From Trujillonella endophytica (GTDB taxonomy: Bacteria; Actinomycetota; Actinomycetes; Mycobacteriales; Geodermatophilaceae), in NCBI RefSeq assembly GCF_900110555.1, contig NZ_FOEE01000013.1, positions 62,001 to 126,000 of the forward strand: a stretch of 64,000 bases of DNA, read 5' to 3'. The notes below the pieces were generated by a model. That model was not told the DNA's origin. It saw nothing but the letters and a program-made list of their open reading frames with translations, and ran no database searches. This document shows positions 35,572 to 44,203 of the stretch, piece by piece (the stretch's first letter is position 1; each line of letters opens with the position of its first letter). The position numbers and the translations under genes are program-made.

Positions 35572-36462
35572 CATGCCGGTCATCATCTCCACGGCCGTCG
35601 GCCCGAGCAGCACGATGAACAGCGTCGGCAGGATGCACAGGATCAGCGGGAAGATCACCTTCACCGGGATCTGCATCGCCTTCTCCTCCGCCCGCTGCCG
35701 GCGCTTGAGCCGCATCTCCTGCGCCTGCGTGCGCAGCACGTCGGCGATCGAGACGCCGTAGGCGTCGGCCTGGACGACCGCGCGGATGAAACGCCGCAGG
35801 TCGTCCACGCCGGCGCGCTCGGCCAGCGCCAGGTAGGCCTCGCGCCGCGGCTGGCCGACGCCGATGTCCTGCAGGGTGCGGACCAGTTCCTCGGCGAGGG
35901 GTCCGGTGCCGTTGCGTCCGGCGCGGGCGAGCGCGGACTCGAAGCCCAGCCCCGCCTCCACGGCGATCGTCATCTGGTCGAGGGTGTCGGCCAGCTCGCG
36001 CCCGATCGCGTCGCGCCGCTCCTGTGCCCGGCTGGTCAGCAGCAGCTCCGGCACGAAGTAGGAGACGACGGTGGTCACGGCCATCGTGATCACGAACAGC
36101 GGCTGGGGGTTGGCGCCGACGAGCAGGATGCCGAGCACACCGGCGGCCGCCGCCAGCACCAGCTTGGCGGCCACGACCCGGCCGACGGGCCAGGCGGCCG
36201 GGCGGCCGGCGCCGACGAGGAGCCGGTCGATGCGCGCGAACGTCCCCTGCGGCGTGAGGGCGCGCACGAGGCGGGCGCCCGGCGGCGTGCCCGCCCGCGC
36301 GGCCCGGTCACCGACGGCGTCGGTCCCCAGACCGCGGGAGAGGTTCGCGCGAGCCGCGGTCGCGGCGGCGCCGGGGCGGATCAGCACGGCCCAGCCCATC
36401 AACGGCAGGGCGAGGCCGACGGCGACGGCCGCCGCGAGCACGGGTGCGGGGAGGGTGGTCAT
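35569..36462 (-). CDS. tadC: Tad pilus inner-membrane platform protein TadC
   Basis: A 297-residue type II secretion system F-domain protein of the Tad/Flp pilus. An N-terminal helix (APVLAAAVAVGLALPLMGWAVL) is followed by a central pair of helices, the T2SSF domain (RREAYLALAERAGVDDLRRFIRAVVQADAYGVSIADVLRTQ) and a C-terminal helix pair including the conserved KVIFPLILCILPTLFIVLLGP. TadC and TadB form the platform that the CpaF ATPase drives. Its ATG overlaps the tadB stop in TGATG, so it is translationally coupled as the last gene of the operon. Confidence 0.93.
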   Translation of the reverse strand: MTTLPAPVLAAAVAVGLALPLMGWAVLIRPGAAATAARANLSRGLGTDAVGDRAARAGTPPGARLVRALTPQGTFARIDRLLVGAGRPAAWPVGRVVAAKLVLAAAAGVLGILLVGANPQPLFVITMAVTTVVSYFVPELLLTSRAQERRDAIGRELADTLDQMTIAVEAGLGFESALARAGRNGTGPLAEELVRTLQDIGVGQPRREAYLALAERAGVDDLRRFIRAVVQADAYGVSIADVLRTQAQEMRLKRRQRAEEKAMQIPVKVIFPLILCILPTLFIVLLGPTAVEMMTGM

Positions 36463-37403
36463 CAGAATCGGATGCTCACGGTCTTCTTCAGCCACAGCGC
36501 GCCGATGAGCAGCAGCACGACGACGGCGGCGAGCATCCCGTACCCGGCGAAGGACTCGGTGAAGGCCGCCAGGTAGTCGGGGTTGGTGAGGCCGATGAAG
36601 CCGCCCACCCCGAACGGCAGCGCCATCAGCACGATCGCCGAGAGCTTGCCCTCCGCCGAGAGCGCCTTGACCTGCCGCCGCAGCGCGTTGCGCTCGCGGA
36701 TGGTGGTGCTGACGACGTCGAGGACCTCGGCGAGGTTGCCGCCGACCTCCCGGTGGATGGCGATCGCCTGGGCGACCCACCGGAAGTCGTCGCTGCCCAT
36801 CCGCGCCGCGACGTCGTCCAGCGCCATCCCGAGGTCCCGGCCGACGCGCGTCTCGTTGACGATCCGGGCGAACTCCTCCCCGGTCGGGGCAGCGGCCTGC
36901 GTGGACACCGCGTCGACCGCCCGCAGGAGGCTGTGGCCCGCGCGGAGGCTGCTCGCCATGAGCTGGAGCGAGTCGTCCAGCTGGTCGGCGAAGGCGGCCT
37001 GCCGCCGCCGGATCCGCAGGCCCACCGCGATCCGCGTGATGACGGGCGGGAGGACCGCCGCGACCGCGCCGAGCAGCGGACCCCCGGTGACCGCGCCGAG
37101 GGCGCCGAGCAGCACCGACGCCAGGCAGGCCACGAGGACGAGGTCGGGCAGCGACATCGAGATCCCGGCCCGCTCCAGCGCTGCCGTGCCGGCCGCCATC
37201 CGCTGCCGGCGCACGAGCGCCCGCTGGACGACGGCCCCCGCGGCCGCGCCGGCGCCGGCCAGCGACGACGTGGGGGCGGGCACCGTGGGGTCGAGCCGGG
37301 ACAGCGGCACCCGGCGCGGTCCGGCCGGCACGGCGACGACGACCAGCAGGGCCAGTCCCCCGCCCGCCGCGAGCAGCCCGACGGCGAGCAGCGCCGTGTT
37401 CAC
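36462..37403 (-). CDS. tadB: Tad pilus inner-membrane platform protein TadB
   Basis: A 313-residue F-domain protein partner of TadC. Seen are the N-terminal helix, the T2SSF domain QLDDSLQLMASSLRAGHSLLRAVDAVSTQA and REVGGNLAEVLDVVSTTIRERNALRRQVKALSAEGKLSAIVL, and two C-terminal helices. GTG start overlapping the cpaF stop (GTGA); its own stop overlaps the tadC ATG by one base. Confidence 0.93.
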   Translation of the reverse strand: MNTALLAVGLLAAGGGLALLVVVAVPAGPRRVPLSRLDPTVPAPTSSLAGAGAAAGAVVQRALVRRQRMAAGTAALERAGISMSLPDLVLVACLASVLLGALGAVTGGPLLGAVAAVLPPVITRIAVGLRIRRRQAAFADQLDDSLQLMASSLRAGHSLLRAVDAVSTQAAAPTGEEFARIVNETRVGRDLGMALDDVAARMGSDDFRWVAQAIAIHREVGGNLAEVLDVVSTTIRERNALRRQVKALSAEGKLSAIVLMALPFGVGGFIGLTNPDYLAAFTESFAGYGMLAAVVVLLLIGALWLKKTVSIRF

Positions 37404-38845
37404 GACGCCCACCCGCGGGCCGCCACCGGCTCCGGCATGCCGAACACCCGCGGGGAGATCGGGATGCCGAACTCGGCGAAACGGTCGGCGAACCGGGGCC
37501 GCACGCCGGTCGGCACGGGCTTGCCCAGGAAGCGCCCGGCGGCGTCGACCCCGGCGGCGTAGTCGAAGAGGAACGCGTCCTGGAGCGTGACCGTCTCGCC
37601 CTCCATGCCCTGCACCTCGGTGACGTGGGTGACCCGGCGGGTGCCGTCGCGCAGCCGGGTCAGCTGGACGACGACGTCGACGGCGGAGGCGATCTGCTCG
37701 CGGATCGCCCGCAGCGGCAGGTCCATCCCGGCCATGAGCACGAGGGTCTCCAGGCGCGCGATGGCGTCGCGCGGGGAGTTGGCGTGCACCGTCGACAGCG
37801 ACCCGTCGTGGCCGGTGTTCATGGCCTGGAGCATGTCCAGGCTCTCCCCGCCGCGGCACTCCCCCACCACGATCCGGTCCGGCCGCATGCGCAGCGAGTT
37901 CCGGACCAGGTCCCGGATGGTGACCGCGCCCCGGCCCTCGATGTTGGGCGGCCGCGACTCCAGCCGGACGACGTGCTCCTGCTGCAGCTGCAGCTCCACG
38001 GCGTCCTCGATGGTGACGATCCGCTCGTCCTCGGGGATGAACGAGGACAGGACGTTGAGCAGCGTCGTCTTCCCGGTGCCGGTGCCGCCGGAGACGATGA
38101 CGTTCAGCCGGGCCTCGACGCAGGCCCGCAGCAGCTCCGACATCTCCGGGGAGAGCGTGCCGAAGCCGATCAGGTCCTCGACGGTGAAGGGGTCCTTGGC
38201 GAACTTGCGGATCGTCAGCGTCGAGCCGCTGAACGCCAGCGGCGGGATGATCGCGTTGACGCGGCTGCCGTCGGCCAGGCGGGCGTCGACCAGCGGCGAG
38301 GACTCGTCGATGCGCCGTCCCACCCGGGAGACGATGCGGTCGATCACCCGCCGCAGGTGCTCCTCGGAGGCGAACCGGGCGCCGGTCCGGGTCAGCTTGC
38401 CGGCCCGCTCGACGTAGACCGAGTCCGGGCCGTTGACCATGATCTCGCTGACCGCGTCGTCGTCCAGGAGCCGCTGCAGCGGGCCGTAGCCGAGCACGTC
38501 GTCGGCCAGCTCGGCGGTCAGCCGGGCGCGCTCCTCGGTCGAGAGCGGCACCTTCTCCTGCTCGACGACCTCGTCGAGCTCGCCGAGCACGAGCGCGCGG
38601 AGCTGGTCCTCGCTGAGGTTCGGGTCGTTCATCCGGCCGCCCATGCGCTCGAACAGCGCGGTGGCGACGCGGTCCTTGAGCCGGCCCAGGGCGTCCGTCG
38701 GCGGCGGCACGGGGGCGGGTGGGCGGGGAACCGCCCGCGGCGCCGGGACGTCGGGGAGCGACGGGACGGCGGGAGTCGCGGCGGCGGGGTCGGGGACGGC
38801 GTGCCGGCCGCGGGCGGCGGCGGTCAGCCGGTCGGCGAGGTTCAC
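37400..38845 (-). CDS. cpaF: Tad pilus assembly ATPase CpaF/TadA
   Basis: A 481-residue secretion ATPase powering pilin assembly. A Pro-rich N-terminus precedes the N-terminal domain (DDVLGYGPLQRLLDDDAVSEIMVNGPDSVYVER) and the RecA-like core with Walker A SGGTGTGKTTLLN near residue 260, the Asp box (ERIVTIEDAVELQLQ), Walker B-like IVVGECRGGESLDMLQAMNTGHDGS and the His box STVHANSPRDAIARLE. The length is normal. It starts at GTG 38845 overlapping the cpaE stop (GTGA) and ends overlapping the tadB start. Confidence 0.96.
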   Translation of the reverse strand: MNLADRLTAAARGRHAVPDPAAATPAVPSLPDVPAPRAVPRPPAPVPPPTDALGRLKDRVATALFERMGGRMNDPNLSEDQLRALVLGELDEVVEQEKVPLSTEERARLTAELADDVLGYGPLQRLLDDDAVSEIMVNGPDSVYVERAGKLTRTGARFASEEHLRRVIDRIVSRVGRRIDESSPLVDARLADGSRVNAIIPPLAFSGSTLTIRKFAKDPFTVEDLIGFGTLSPEMSELLRACVEARLNVIVSGGTGTGKTTLLNVLSSFIPEDERIVTIEDAVELQLQQEHVVRLESRPPNIEGRGAVTIRDLVRNSLRMRPDRIVVGECRGGESLDMLQAMNTGHDGSLSTVHANSPRDAIARLETLVLMAGMDLPLRAIREQIASAVDVVVQLTRLRDGTRRVTHVTEVQGMEGETVTLQDAFLFDYAAGVDAAGRFLGKPVPTGVRPRFADRFAEFGIPISPRVFGMPEPVAARGWAS

Positions 38846-40032
38846 GAGGCGGCCCGGTGCTTGGCGCGGTAGCGGCTCGGGCGGACGAGCGGGGTGGCGG
38901 CGAACCGGGCGACCAGCCGGCGCAGCTCCTTGGTCATCGGATCCCGGACGCCGCTCTGCAGCAGCGGCACGCCCTGGTTGGTGGAGACGGGGACCGCGGC
39001 CGACCGGGGCAGGACGACGTCCACGCCGGTGCCGATCGCCGTCTCCACGTCCCGGACCGAGAGCCCGTTCTTCGGGTCGGCGAAGTTCATGACCACGTGC
39101 CGGCCGGCCGGGATCATGCACAGCTGGCTGAGGACGTCGAGCTCCTTGCGCAGGCCCCGGACCCCGGGGACGTCCATGGAGCTGAGCATCACGACGTCGG
39201 TGGCGCGGTCCAGCGCGGCGAGCGTCTGCTCCGACAGGCCGGGCGCGGTGTCGACGACGACGTAGCGGAACTCGCGCGCCAGCGAGGTGAGCAGGCGGGT
39301 GACGTCCGCGGCGGTCACCCCGTCCCCGGCGGCGGGCGACTCGGCACCGCACACGGCGTACAGCCCCGACGGGTGCTGGGTGAGGAAGGTCTTGAGGACC
39401 ATGGTGTCCTCGCTGGCGGGGCCGTGGACGGCGTCGGGCAGCGTGTACTCCGGCGCCAGGCCGAGGGCGTAGGCGACGTCGCCGAACTGCACGTCGAGGT
39501 CGACCAGCACCGTGGACTGCGGCGCCGCCGCGGTCAGCCCGATCGCCAGGTTGGTGGCCACGGTCGTCTTGCCGACCCCGCCCTTGGGCGAGGCGACGGT
39601 GATGACCCGGCCCGTGTAGCGGGCGGTCTCCTCGACCGGCCGCAGGACCCGACGCCGCCCGGCGGCCGCGGCCCCGGCGCGCTCGATCGCCGCGCGCAGC
39701 TCCGCCGGGTCGGCCGACGGGGAGACCAGGTCGCGGATGCCGGCTCGCATCGCCGCCTGCCACAGCTCCGGGGCCGGGTCGGCGACCAGCACGACGCTGA
39801 TCCCCGGGCACTGCACGTCCAGCCGGGTGGCCAGGCCCAGGACCTCCGCGGCAGCCGCCTCGGGGCCGATCATCAGCACCTCGGGCAGCTCGCCGTCGAC
39901 CAGCTGCTCGAACAGCCGCGTCGGGTCGCCGGGCAGCCGCCCGGCGGGCAGCTCGTGCACGTCGCCGTCGGCGGCGGCGCGCACCCGGGAGGCGAGGTCC
40001 GGGCCCGCGGCGGCCAGCACCACGCGGCTCAT
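38842..40032 (-). CDS. cpaE: Tad pilus localisation ATPase CpaE/TadZ
   Basis: A 396-residue ParA/MinD-like protein. The N-terminal 130 residues form a receiver-like atypical response-regulator domain; the C-terminal half has the deviant Walker A SPKGGVGKTTVATNLA, VVVDTAPGLSEQTLAALDRA and a switch region. TadZ proteins place the pilus machine at the pole. ATG 40032 overlaps the cpaB stop (ATGA), and the stop overlaps the cpaF GTG. Confidence 0.93.
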   Translation of the reverse strand: MSRVVLAAAGPDLASRVRAAADGDVHELPAGRLPGDPTRLFEQLVDGELPEVLMIGPEAAAAEVLGLATRLDVQCPGISVVLVADPAPELWQAAMRAGIRDLVSPSADPAELRAAIERAGAAAAGRRRVLRPVEETARYTGRVITVASPKGGVGKTTVATNLAIGLTAAAPQSTVLVDLDVQFGDVAYALGLAPEYTLPDAVHGPASEDTMVLKTFLTQHPSGLYAVCGAESPAAGDGVTAADVTRLLTSLAREFRYVVVDTAPGLSEQTLAALDRATDVVMLSSMDVPGVRGLRKELDVLSQLCMIPAGRHVVMNFADPKNGLSVRDVETAIGTGVDVVLPRSAAVPVSTNQGVPLLQSGVRDPMTKELRRLVARFAATPLVRPSRYRAKHRAAS

Positions 40033-40766
40033 CGGACCGGCTCCCCGTAGACGTTGGTCTGGGTCAGCACCTGGGTGCCGCCGATGTCGGCGCCCTCGGG
40101 CTCCAGGGACAGCCACAGCGTCCCGTGCTCGGCGCCGAACACGATCTGCTCGGCGTCGCGCGACACGACGGCGAGGGTCACCATCAGCGCGGTCTGCGGG
40201 GCGCCGCCGGCGGCGGCGGCGTCCGCGCCGTCCTCGGCGACGGTGGTGGCGCCCTGCACCCGGGTCACGAGGACCTGGTGCTGGACGGCGTGCGTGGTGG
40301 CCGTGCCGTCCTCGAACAGCAGCGACAGGTAGATCCCGACGGCGTCCCCGGCGACGAGCCGGCCACCGACCACCCGCTGGGGCTCCAGCAGCACGCTGAT
40401 CTCCTGCATGCCCTCGGGCACCGGCACGGTGCCGGGGGTGCGCAGCTCCGCCGGGTCGCCGAAGCGGCCGGTGAGCAGCTGCTCGCCGGGCTCCAGGTCG
40501 ACGGTCGCGACCCGGCCGGCCAGGAGCGCGAGGTCGGTGACCCGGCCCGCGACGGCGGACTTCGCCGGGACGAGCTCGGTCCGGATCAGGGCCTCGAGGT
40601 CCTCGGCGGGCGTCCCGGCCGCGATCGGCTCGTCGACCACGAGGACCTCGACGCTCTCCATCCCCTCGAGGGCGCGGGCATCGGCGCCGCGGACGTAGGC
40701 GATGAGCACCACCGTGCCGACGGCGGCGAGCAGGAGGGCGGCCAGCGCGGCCAGCAGTCGTCTCAC
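40029..40766 (-). CDS. cpaB: Flp pilus assembly protein CpaB (SAF domain)
   Basis: A 245-residue membrane-anchored protein with an N-terminal helix (LLAALAALLLAAVGTVVLIAYV) and a SAF/RcpC domain (VEVLVVDEPIAAGTPAEDLEALIRTELVPAKSAVAGRVTDL, then EGMQEISVLLEPQRVVGGRLVAGDAVGIYLSLL). In Gram-negative Tad systems RcpC stabilises the outer-membrane channel; here, with no secretin, its site is probably the outside face of the membrane or cell wall. GTG start at 40766. Confidence 0.9.
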   Translation of the reverse strand: MRRLLAALAALLLAAVGTVVLIAYVRGADARALEGMESVEVLVVDEPIAAGTPAEDLEALIRTELVPAKSAVAGRVTDLALLAGRVATVDLEPGEQLLTGRFGDPAELRTPGTVPVPEGMQEISVLLEPQRVVGGRLVAGDAVGIYLSLLFEDGTATTHAVQHQVLVTRVQGATTVAEDGADAAAAGGAPQTALMVTLAVVSRDAEQIVFGAEHGTLWLSLEPEGADIGGTQVLTQTNVYGEPVR

Positions 40767-40774
40767 GTGGGCAC

Positions 40775-41740
40775 CTATCGGATCAGCCGGAGGATCTCCG
40801 CGCCCAGGTCGGGAGCGGTCGGGGAGGTCGTGAAGTCGTCGCTGAGCTCGACCCAGCGGGTGAAGTAGCCGGCGATGCAGCGGTCGTTGCCCGTGCAGGG
40901 GCGCGGGGAGGTACCGAACTGGCCGCCCAGGAAGTAGCCGGTGATCTGGAACGCGGCGTAGCCGTAGACGTGGTACCAGGCGTTGCTGCCGGTGCCGCCG
41001 AACTCGTCGAAGATCGGCAGGAGCACGGTGCGGCCCACGAGCCCGGAGAAGTCCGCCGTCGAGCAGTCCGAGGACGGGGTGTTGCCCGTGGAGGAGTACG
41101 ACCGGCCGCCGACCGCGCTGGTCGCCCGGCACTCGCCGGGGTCGGTCACCAGGTAGCCGAACCCGCCCGGGACGATGTTGTTCGAGGGCCCGGTGCAGTC
41201 GACGGTGCCCGAGGTCTTGGTCAGCCGGATGGTGCGCACCGTGGTCCCCGACGGGAACCCCCCGCCGGTCTGCTGGGCGAACTCGCACCAGGAGAAGGTC
41301 AGCGGCAACCGCGCCGTGCCGGCGCTGGGTGCGCCCCACGTGACGGTGGCGCTGGCGCTGACCTGCGTGGCGTCGAAGCCCAGGACCGGGGCGAACCAGT
41401 GCTCGGTGGGGTGGCTGCCGGTGACGGTGACGCTCGTCGGGTTGCTGGTGAGGACCGGCGGGGCGGCCGTCGCCTCGCCGGCGTTGGCGGCCACGAGCGC
41501 GTCCGCGGTCGCCTGCATGTTCCCGCAGGCACCGCGGGCGCAGTCCTGGGCGACGGCCAGCGCGGCGGCGTCGGCGGCCACCTGCAGCCGCGCGCGCTCG
41601 GCGTACAGGGCGCCGACGTCGACGGCGATGGCGGCGAAGCCCAGCATCGGCACGAGCAGCAGCGAGATCAGCACCGCCGCCGCGCCGCGCTCGTCGCGGG
41701 CATGCGGCCAGCGCCGGCCGCCGACCCTCAGCCGCCGCAT
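40775..41740 (-). CDS. TadG-like pilus protein with Cys-rich exported region
   Basis: A 321-residue protein. The N-terminus has the TadE/TadG signature DERGAAAVLISLLLVPMLGFAAIAVDVGALYAERARLQVAADAAALAVAQ, with one membrane helix and the pseudopilin-like pattern. The exported remainder has eight cysteines (for example CARGAC, SWCEF, CRATS, CTGNDRC) and no vWA domain of the usual TadG kind. Four disulfides are possible. It overlaps tadE upstream by 13 nt. Probably a minor pilin or surface component. Confidence 0.82.
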   Translation of the reverse strand: MRRLRVGGRRWPHARDERGAAAVLISLLLVPMLGFAAIAVDVGALYAERARLQVAADAAALAVAQDCARGACGNMQATADALVAANAGEATAAPPVLTSNPTSVTVTGSHPTEHWFAPVLGFDATQVSASATVTWGAPSAGTARLPLTFSWCEFAQQTGGGFPSGTTVRTIRLTKTSGTVDCTGPSNNIVPGGFGYLVTDPGECRATSAVGGRSYSSTGNTPSSDCSTADFSGLVGRTVLLPIFDEFGGTGSNAWYHVYGYAAFQITGYFLGGQFGTSPRPCTGNDRCIAGYFTRWVELSDDFTTSPTAPDLGAEILRLIR

Positions 41741-42120
41741 CGCATGACCCCCGTGCCGGTGAGGCCGACGGTGGTGCCGAAGAGGCCGGTCATGAGCGGC
41801 AGGTCGTAGGCGATGGTGAGCCGCACGGTCGCCGTCCCCGTGCCGACCGGGCAGGTGGCCGGGGTGATGGTGATCTGGACGTCGGTGAGCGCCGGGTCCA
41901 GCGTGCCGGCCGCCGAGCGGACGGCCGCCCGGGCCGCGGCCGGGTCGTTCTGCAGCGCCATGACGCGCACGCCCTCGCGGGCTGCCGCCGAGAGGGTGCC
42001 CGAGACCTGGAAGCCGCGGCCGAACTCGACGATGCCGAGGACCAGCAGCAGGAGGATCGGCAGCAGGAGGGCGAACTCGACCGCGCTGGCGCCGCGCTCG
42101 TCCCGGATCCGTCGCCTCAC
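41728..42120 (-). CDS. tadE: TadE family minor pseudopilin
   Basis: A 130-residue TadE-like protein: RRIRDERGASAVEFALLLPILLLLVLGIVEFGRGFQV, with the G-A-S-A-V-E-F processing-site pattern and glutamate at +5 of the mature protein, followed by a periplasm-facing domain with two cysteines. It starts at GTG 42120, separated from flp by a strong terminator, and overlaps the next gene by 13 nt. Confidence 0.9.
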   Translation of the reverse strand: MRRRIRDERGASAVEFALLLPILLLLVLGIVEFGRGFQVSGTLSAAAREGVRVMALQNDPAAARAAVRSAAGTLDPALTDVQITITPATCPVGTGTATVRLTIAYDLPLMTGLFGTTVGLTGTGVMRCGG

Positions 42121-42179
42121 CGGTGCCTCCTCTCGCGGGTCGGGGTGCTGGGTGGCCGAGGCAGGGGCCTCGGGTGGGT

Positions 42180-42216
42180 CGGCGCGGCGGCCCCGGGGGA
42201 CGGGGCCGCCGCGCCG
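42180..42216 (-). terminator. Strong attenuator hairpin after the flp pilin gene
   Basis: A perfect 15-bp stem cggcgcggcggcccc/ggggccgccgcgccg with a 7-nt loop, starting 17 nt past the flp stop. A weaker 7-bp hairpin (ccgaggc/gcctcgg, 42156-42173) follows. Partial readthrough would make more pilin than assembly proteins. Confidence 0.75.
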
Positions 42217-42232
42217 GCGGGTGGTGCGCCGA

Positions 42233-42430
42233 TCAGGGCAGCTCGTCGCGGACCGTCTGGAAGAGGGCGGCGAGGTCGTCGCCGAGGAAGCCGACGACGG
42301 CGATGATCGCGACGGCGATGAGGCCGACCATGAGGCCGTATTCGACGGCGGTGGCGCCGTCCTCCTCCTTGCGCAGGCGCTCGGTGGCGAGGGCGTAGAG
42401 GCTGACGATCGCGGCGAAGGGGTTCGACAC
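42233..42430 (-). CDS. flp: Flp family type IVb pilin
   Basis: A 65-residue major pilin precursor. The 25-residue leader (basic, ending KEEDG) is followed by ATAVEYGLMVGLIAVAIIAVVGFLG; cleavage between G25 and A26 would leave glutamate at +5, the conserved position, and the Y of the Flp motif at +6. GTG start at 42430 with GGGAG 7 nt upstream. The prepilin peptidase at 42638 is its likely processing enzyme. Confidence 0.93.
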   Translation of the reverse strand: MSNPFAAIVSLYALATERLRKEEDGATAVEYGLMVGLIAVAIIAVVGFLGDDLAALFQTVRDELP

Positions 42431-42637
42431 GGGGTGCTCCCTGGGGTGGGTGCCGGCCAGGACGGGCCGGGGGTGGCCCGCCGTTGCGGCGTGGGGGGCG
42501 CTTCGGGACGCCGGGGGTATCCCTTGAGCGATCTCCACCCTGTGGACGGACACAGTCACCCGTGCGCGTGCACCGCCGCCCCACCGTCACGGGGCGTCAC
42601 CACCCGACCGTGCGGAGCCGGAACCGGCGGGGCCCGC
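42431..42637. other. Region upstream of flp, promoter not identified
   Basis: 207 bp that must hold the pilus operon promoter if flp is transcribed separately. I see no TANNNT box at leaderless distance and no stress-type promoter. Nothing else was recognised. Confidence 0.3.
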
Positions 42638-43309
42638 TCAGCCGGCGGGCGTGACCGCCGCGATCGCCACGGCGGCGCCGAGCAGCATCGCCGGGCCGAA
42701 GGGCAGCGCGGAGCGCAGCGTCACCCGCCGCGCGGCGAGCAGCAGCAGGGCGACGAGCGCCTGGACGACGAACGCGGCCAGAGCACCGAGCAGCACGGCC
42801 GGCCAGCCGAGCCAGCCGAGCGCGAGCCCGAGCAGGGCCGCCAGCTTCACGTCCCCCATGCCCAGCTGGCCGGGGACGAGCAGTGCCATGGCGAGGAATA
42901 CCGCGAAGAGGACGGCGGCGCCGAGCAGCGCCCGGCCGAACTGCGGCCAGGCGGCGTCGACGGCGGCCGCGCCGGCGAGCAGCAGCGCGACTCCCGCGAG
43001 CGAGGGCAGGACGACGCGGTCGGGAAGCAGGCGGTGCTGCAGGTCGACCACGGCGAGCAGGACCGCCACGACGGCGAGCAGGAGGAAGGCCGGCAACTCC
43101 GCGGAGGGGCCCGGGCGCAGCGCCGTCAGCGCGCAGAGCGCCGCCGTCCCGGCCTCCACCCACGGCGGCCGGACGGCGAGCCGGCCCGGGGCGAGCACGG
43201 TGGCCGGCGCGAGCCGCTCCGGCCAGGGGAAGCGGCCCGCGGCCCGGTTGACGAGCACGCCGGCGAGGAGACCGCCCACCCCGGCCACGAGCACCACGAG
43301 CGTGGTCAT
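42638..43309 (-). CDS. Prepilin peptidase (A24 family)
   Basis: A 223-residue membrane aspartic protease that removes leaders from Flp-type prepilins. The two catalytic aspartates are in VVDLQHRLLPDRVVLPS and GQLGMGDVKLAALLGLALG (the GxGD motif). About six or seven helices are present. No methyltransferase domain, as expected for TadV-type enzymes. ATG 43309; the ribosome site is weak. It lies upstream of the flp gene on the same strand. Confidence 0.92.
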   Translation of the reverse strand: MTTLVVLVAGVGGLLAGVLVNRAAGRFPWPERLAPATVLAPGRLAVRPPWVEAGTAALCALTALRPGPSAELPAFLLLAVVAVLLAVVDLQHRLLPDRVVLPSLAGVALLLAGAAAVDAAWPQFGRALLGAAVLFAVFLAMALLVPGQLGMGDVKLAALLGLALGWLGWPAVLLGALAAFVVQALVALLLLAARRVTLRSALPFGPAMLLGAAVAIAAVTPAG

Positions 43310-43397
43310 CCGCGGCGGGCGTCGTCGGGGGCGGGCACGGTGGGCACCCTGGCACACGCCCCACGCAGAAGCCGGGAACCCCGCGGCACCGCCCGGG

Positions 43398-43421
43398 GCA
43401 GAAGTGCGGTACGGCACCGGG
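43398..43421. repeat. Solo copy of the 24-bp repeat
   Basis: gcagaagtgcggtacggcaccggg (shown in full only as its ends matter: gcagaag and caccggg) aligns over 24 nt with the array at 22447, preserving gcagaagygcg and the final ccggg. It sits beside the sortase terminator. Confidence 0.6.
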
Positions 43422-43455
43422 GCCGGGAGGCGCCCCGTGGTCGCCTCCCGGCCCC
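43419..43455 (-). terminator. Sortase gene terminator
   Basis: A perfect 14-bp stem (ggggccgggaggcg with its complement) around a 9-nt loop, starting 1 nt past the sortase stop codon. Confidence 0.8.
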
Positions 43456-43456
43456 G

Positions 43457-44128
43457 CTACGCGGCGCGCGTCGCCGCGAGGGAGGCGAACACCACGACGT
43501 TGTCCTCGTAACTGCCGGCCGCGCGGTCGAAGTCACCGCCGCAGGTGATCAGGCGCAGCTGCGGGTCGGCGGTGTTGCCGTAGACGGCGATGGTCGGGAA
43601 CTCGTCCTTGGGGTGCACCTCGACCCGGTCCACGACGAAGAGCGCGACGGTGCCGTCCTCGCGAGTCACCTCGATCTCGTCGCCGGGGGTCAGCGCGCCG
43701 AGGTCGAAGAAGACGCCGGGACCGAACTCGGCGGAGTCGACGTGGCCGAGGATCACGGCCGGCCCGACCGCACCGGGCGCGGGTCCGGGCGCGTACCAGC
43801 CGGCCTGGTCGTCCTCCTCGAGCGGGGGCACCTCGACGGTGCCGTCGCCGGCCAGGCCGAGGTCCATGAGGTCGCTGGTGACGCCGATGGCCGGCACGGA
43901 CACCGAGACCGGTGCGGCGACGGGCTCGCCGGTCGCCGCCGGCCTGCCCGCGGGTGCCGGGGGCGGCCCGGACTCGGGCGCCGCCGACGTGGTGCTGCCC
44001 GCCGCGGCGGGCCGGGGCGCGGACTGCTGCCCGCCGAGCGCCACGACGAGCGCGACGACCCCGACGACCGCCAGGGCGAGGGCGGCGACCAGCCAGGTGC
44101 GGTACGTGCGGCTGCGGCGCTGCATCAC
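43457..44128 (-). CDS. Class F sortase
   Basis: A 223-residue sortase. An N-terminal membrane anchor (TWLVAALALAVVGVVALVVALGG) precedes a Ser/Pro/Ala-rich linker and the sortase domain. The catalytic histidine is H129 (VILGHVDS) and the cysteine is C196 in LRLITCGGDFD, typical of class E/F actinobacterial sortases. The conserved arginine is less clear; candidates are R202 or none in GSYEDNVVVFA. ATG 44128 (or 44125). A terminator follows at once. The CHRD protein gene upstream is a common partner. Substrate sorting signal is not evident. Confidence 0.9.
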   Translation of the reverse strand: MMQRRSRTYRTWLVAALALAVVGVVALVVALGGQQSAPRPAAAGSTTSAAPESGPPPAPAGRPAATGEPVAAPVSVSVPAIGVTSDLMDLGLAGDGTVEVPPLEEDDQAGWYAPGPAPGAVGPAVILGHVDSAEFGPGVFFDLGALTPGDEIEVTREDGTVALFVVDRVEVHPKDEFPTIAVYGNTADPQLRLITCGGDFDRAAGSYEDNVVVFASLAATRAA

Positions 44129-44161
44129 GGGGACCTCCGGGGCTCGTGGGACCGGCCGGGC

Positions 44162-44194
44162 CGTGCCGCGCGGGAGGAGGCTCCGCGCGGCACG
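44162..44194 (-). terminator. CHRD gene terminator
   Basis: A 12-bp stem cgtgccgcgcgg/ccgcgcggcacg around a 9-nt loop, 9 nt past the CHRD stop, between it and the sortase start. Confidence 0.7.
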
Positions 44195-44203
44195 ACGGTC
44201 GGA

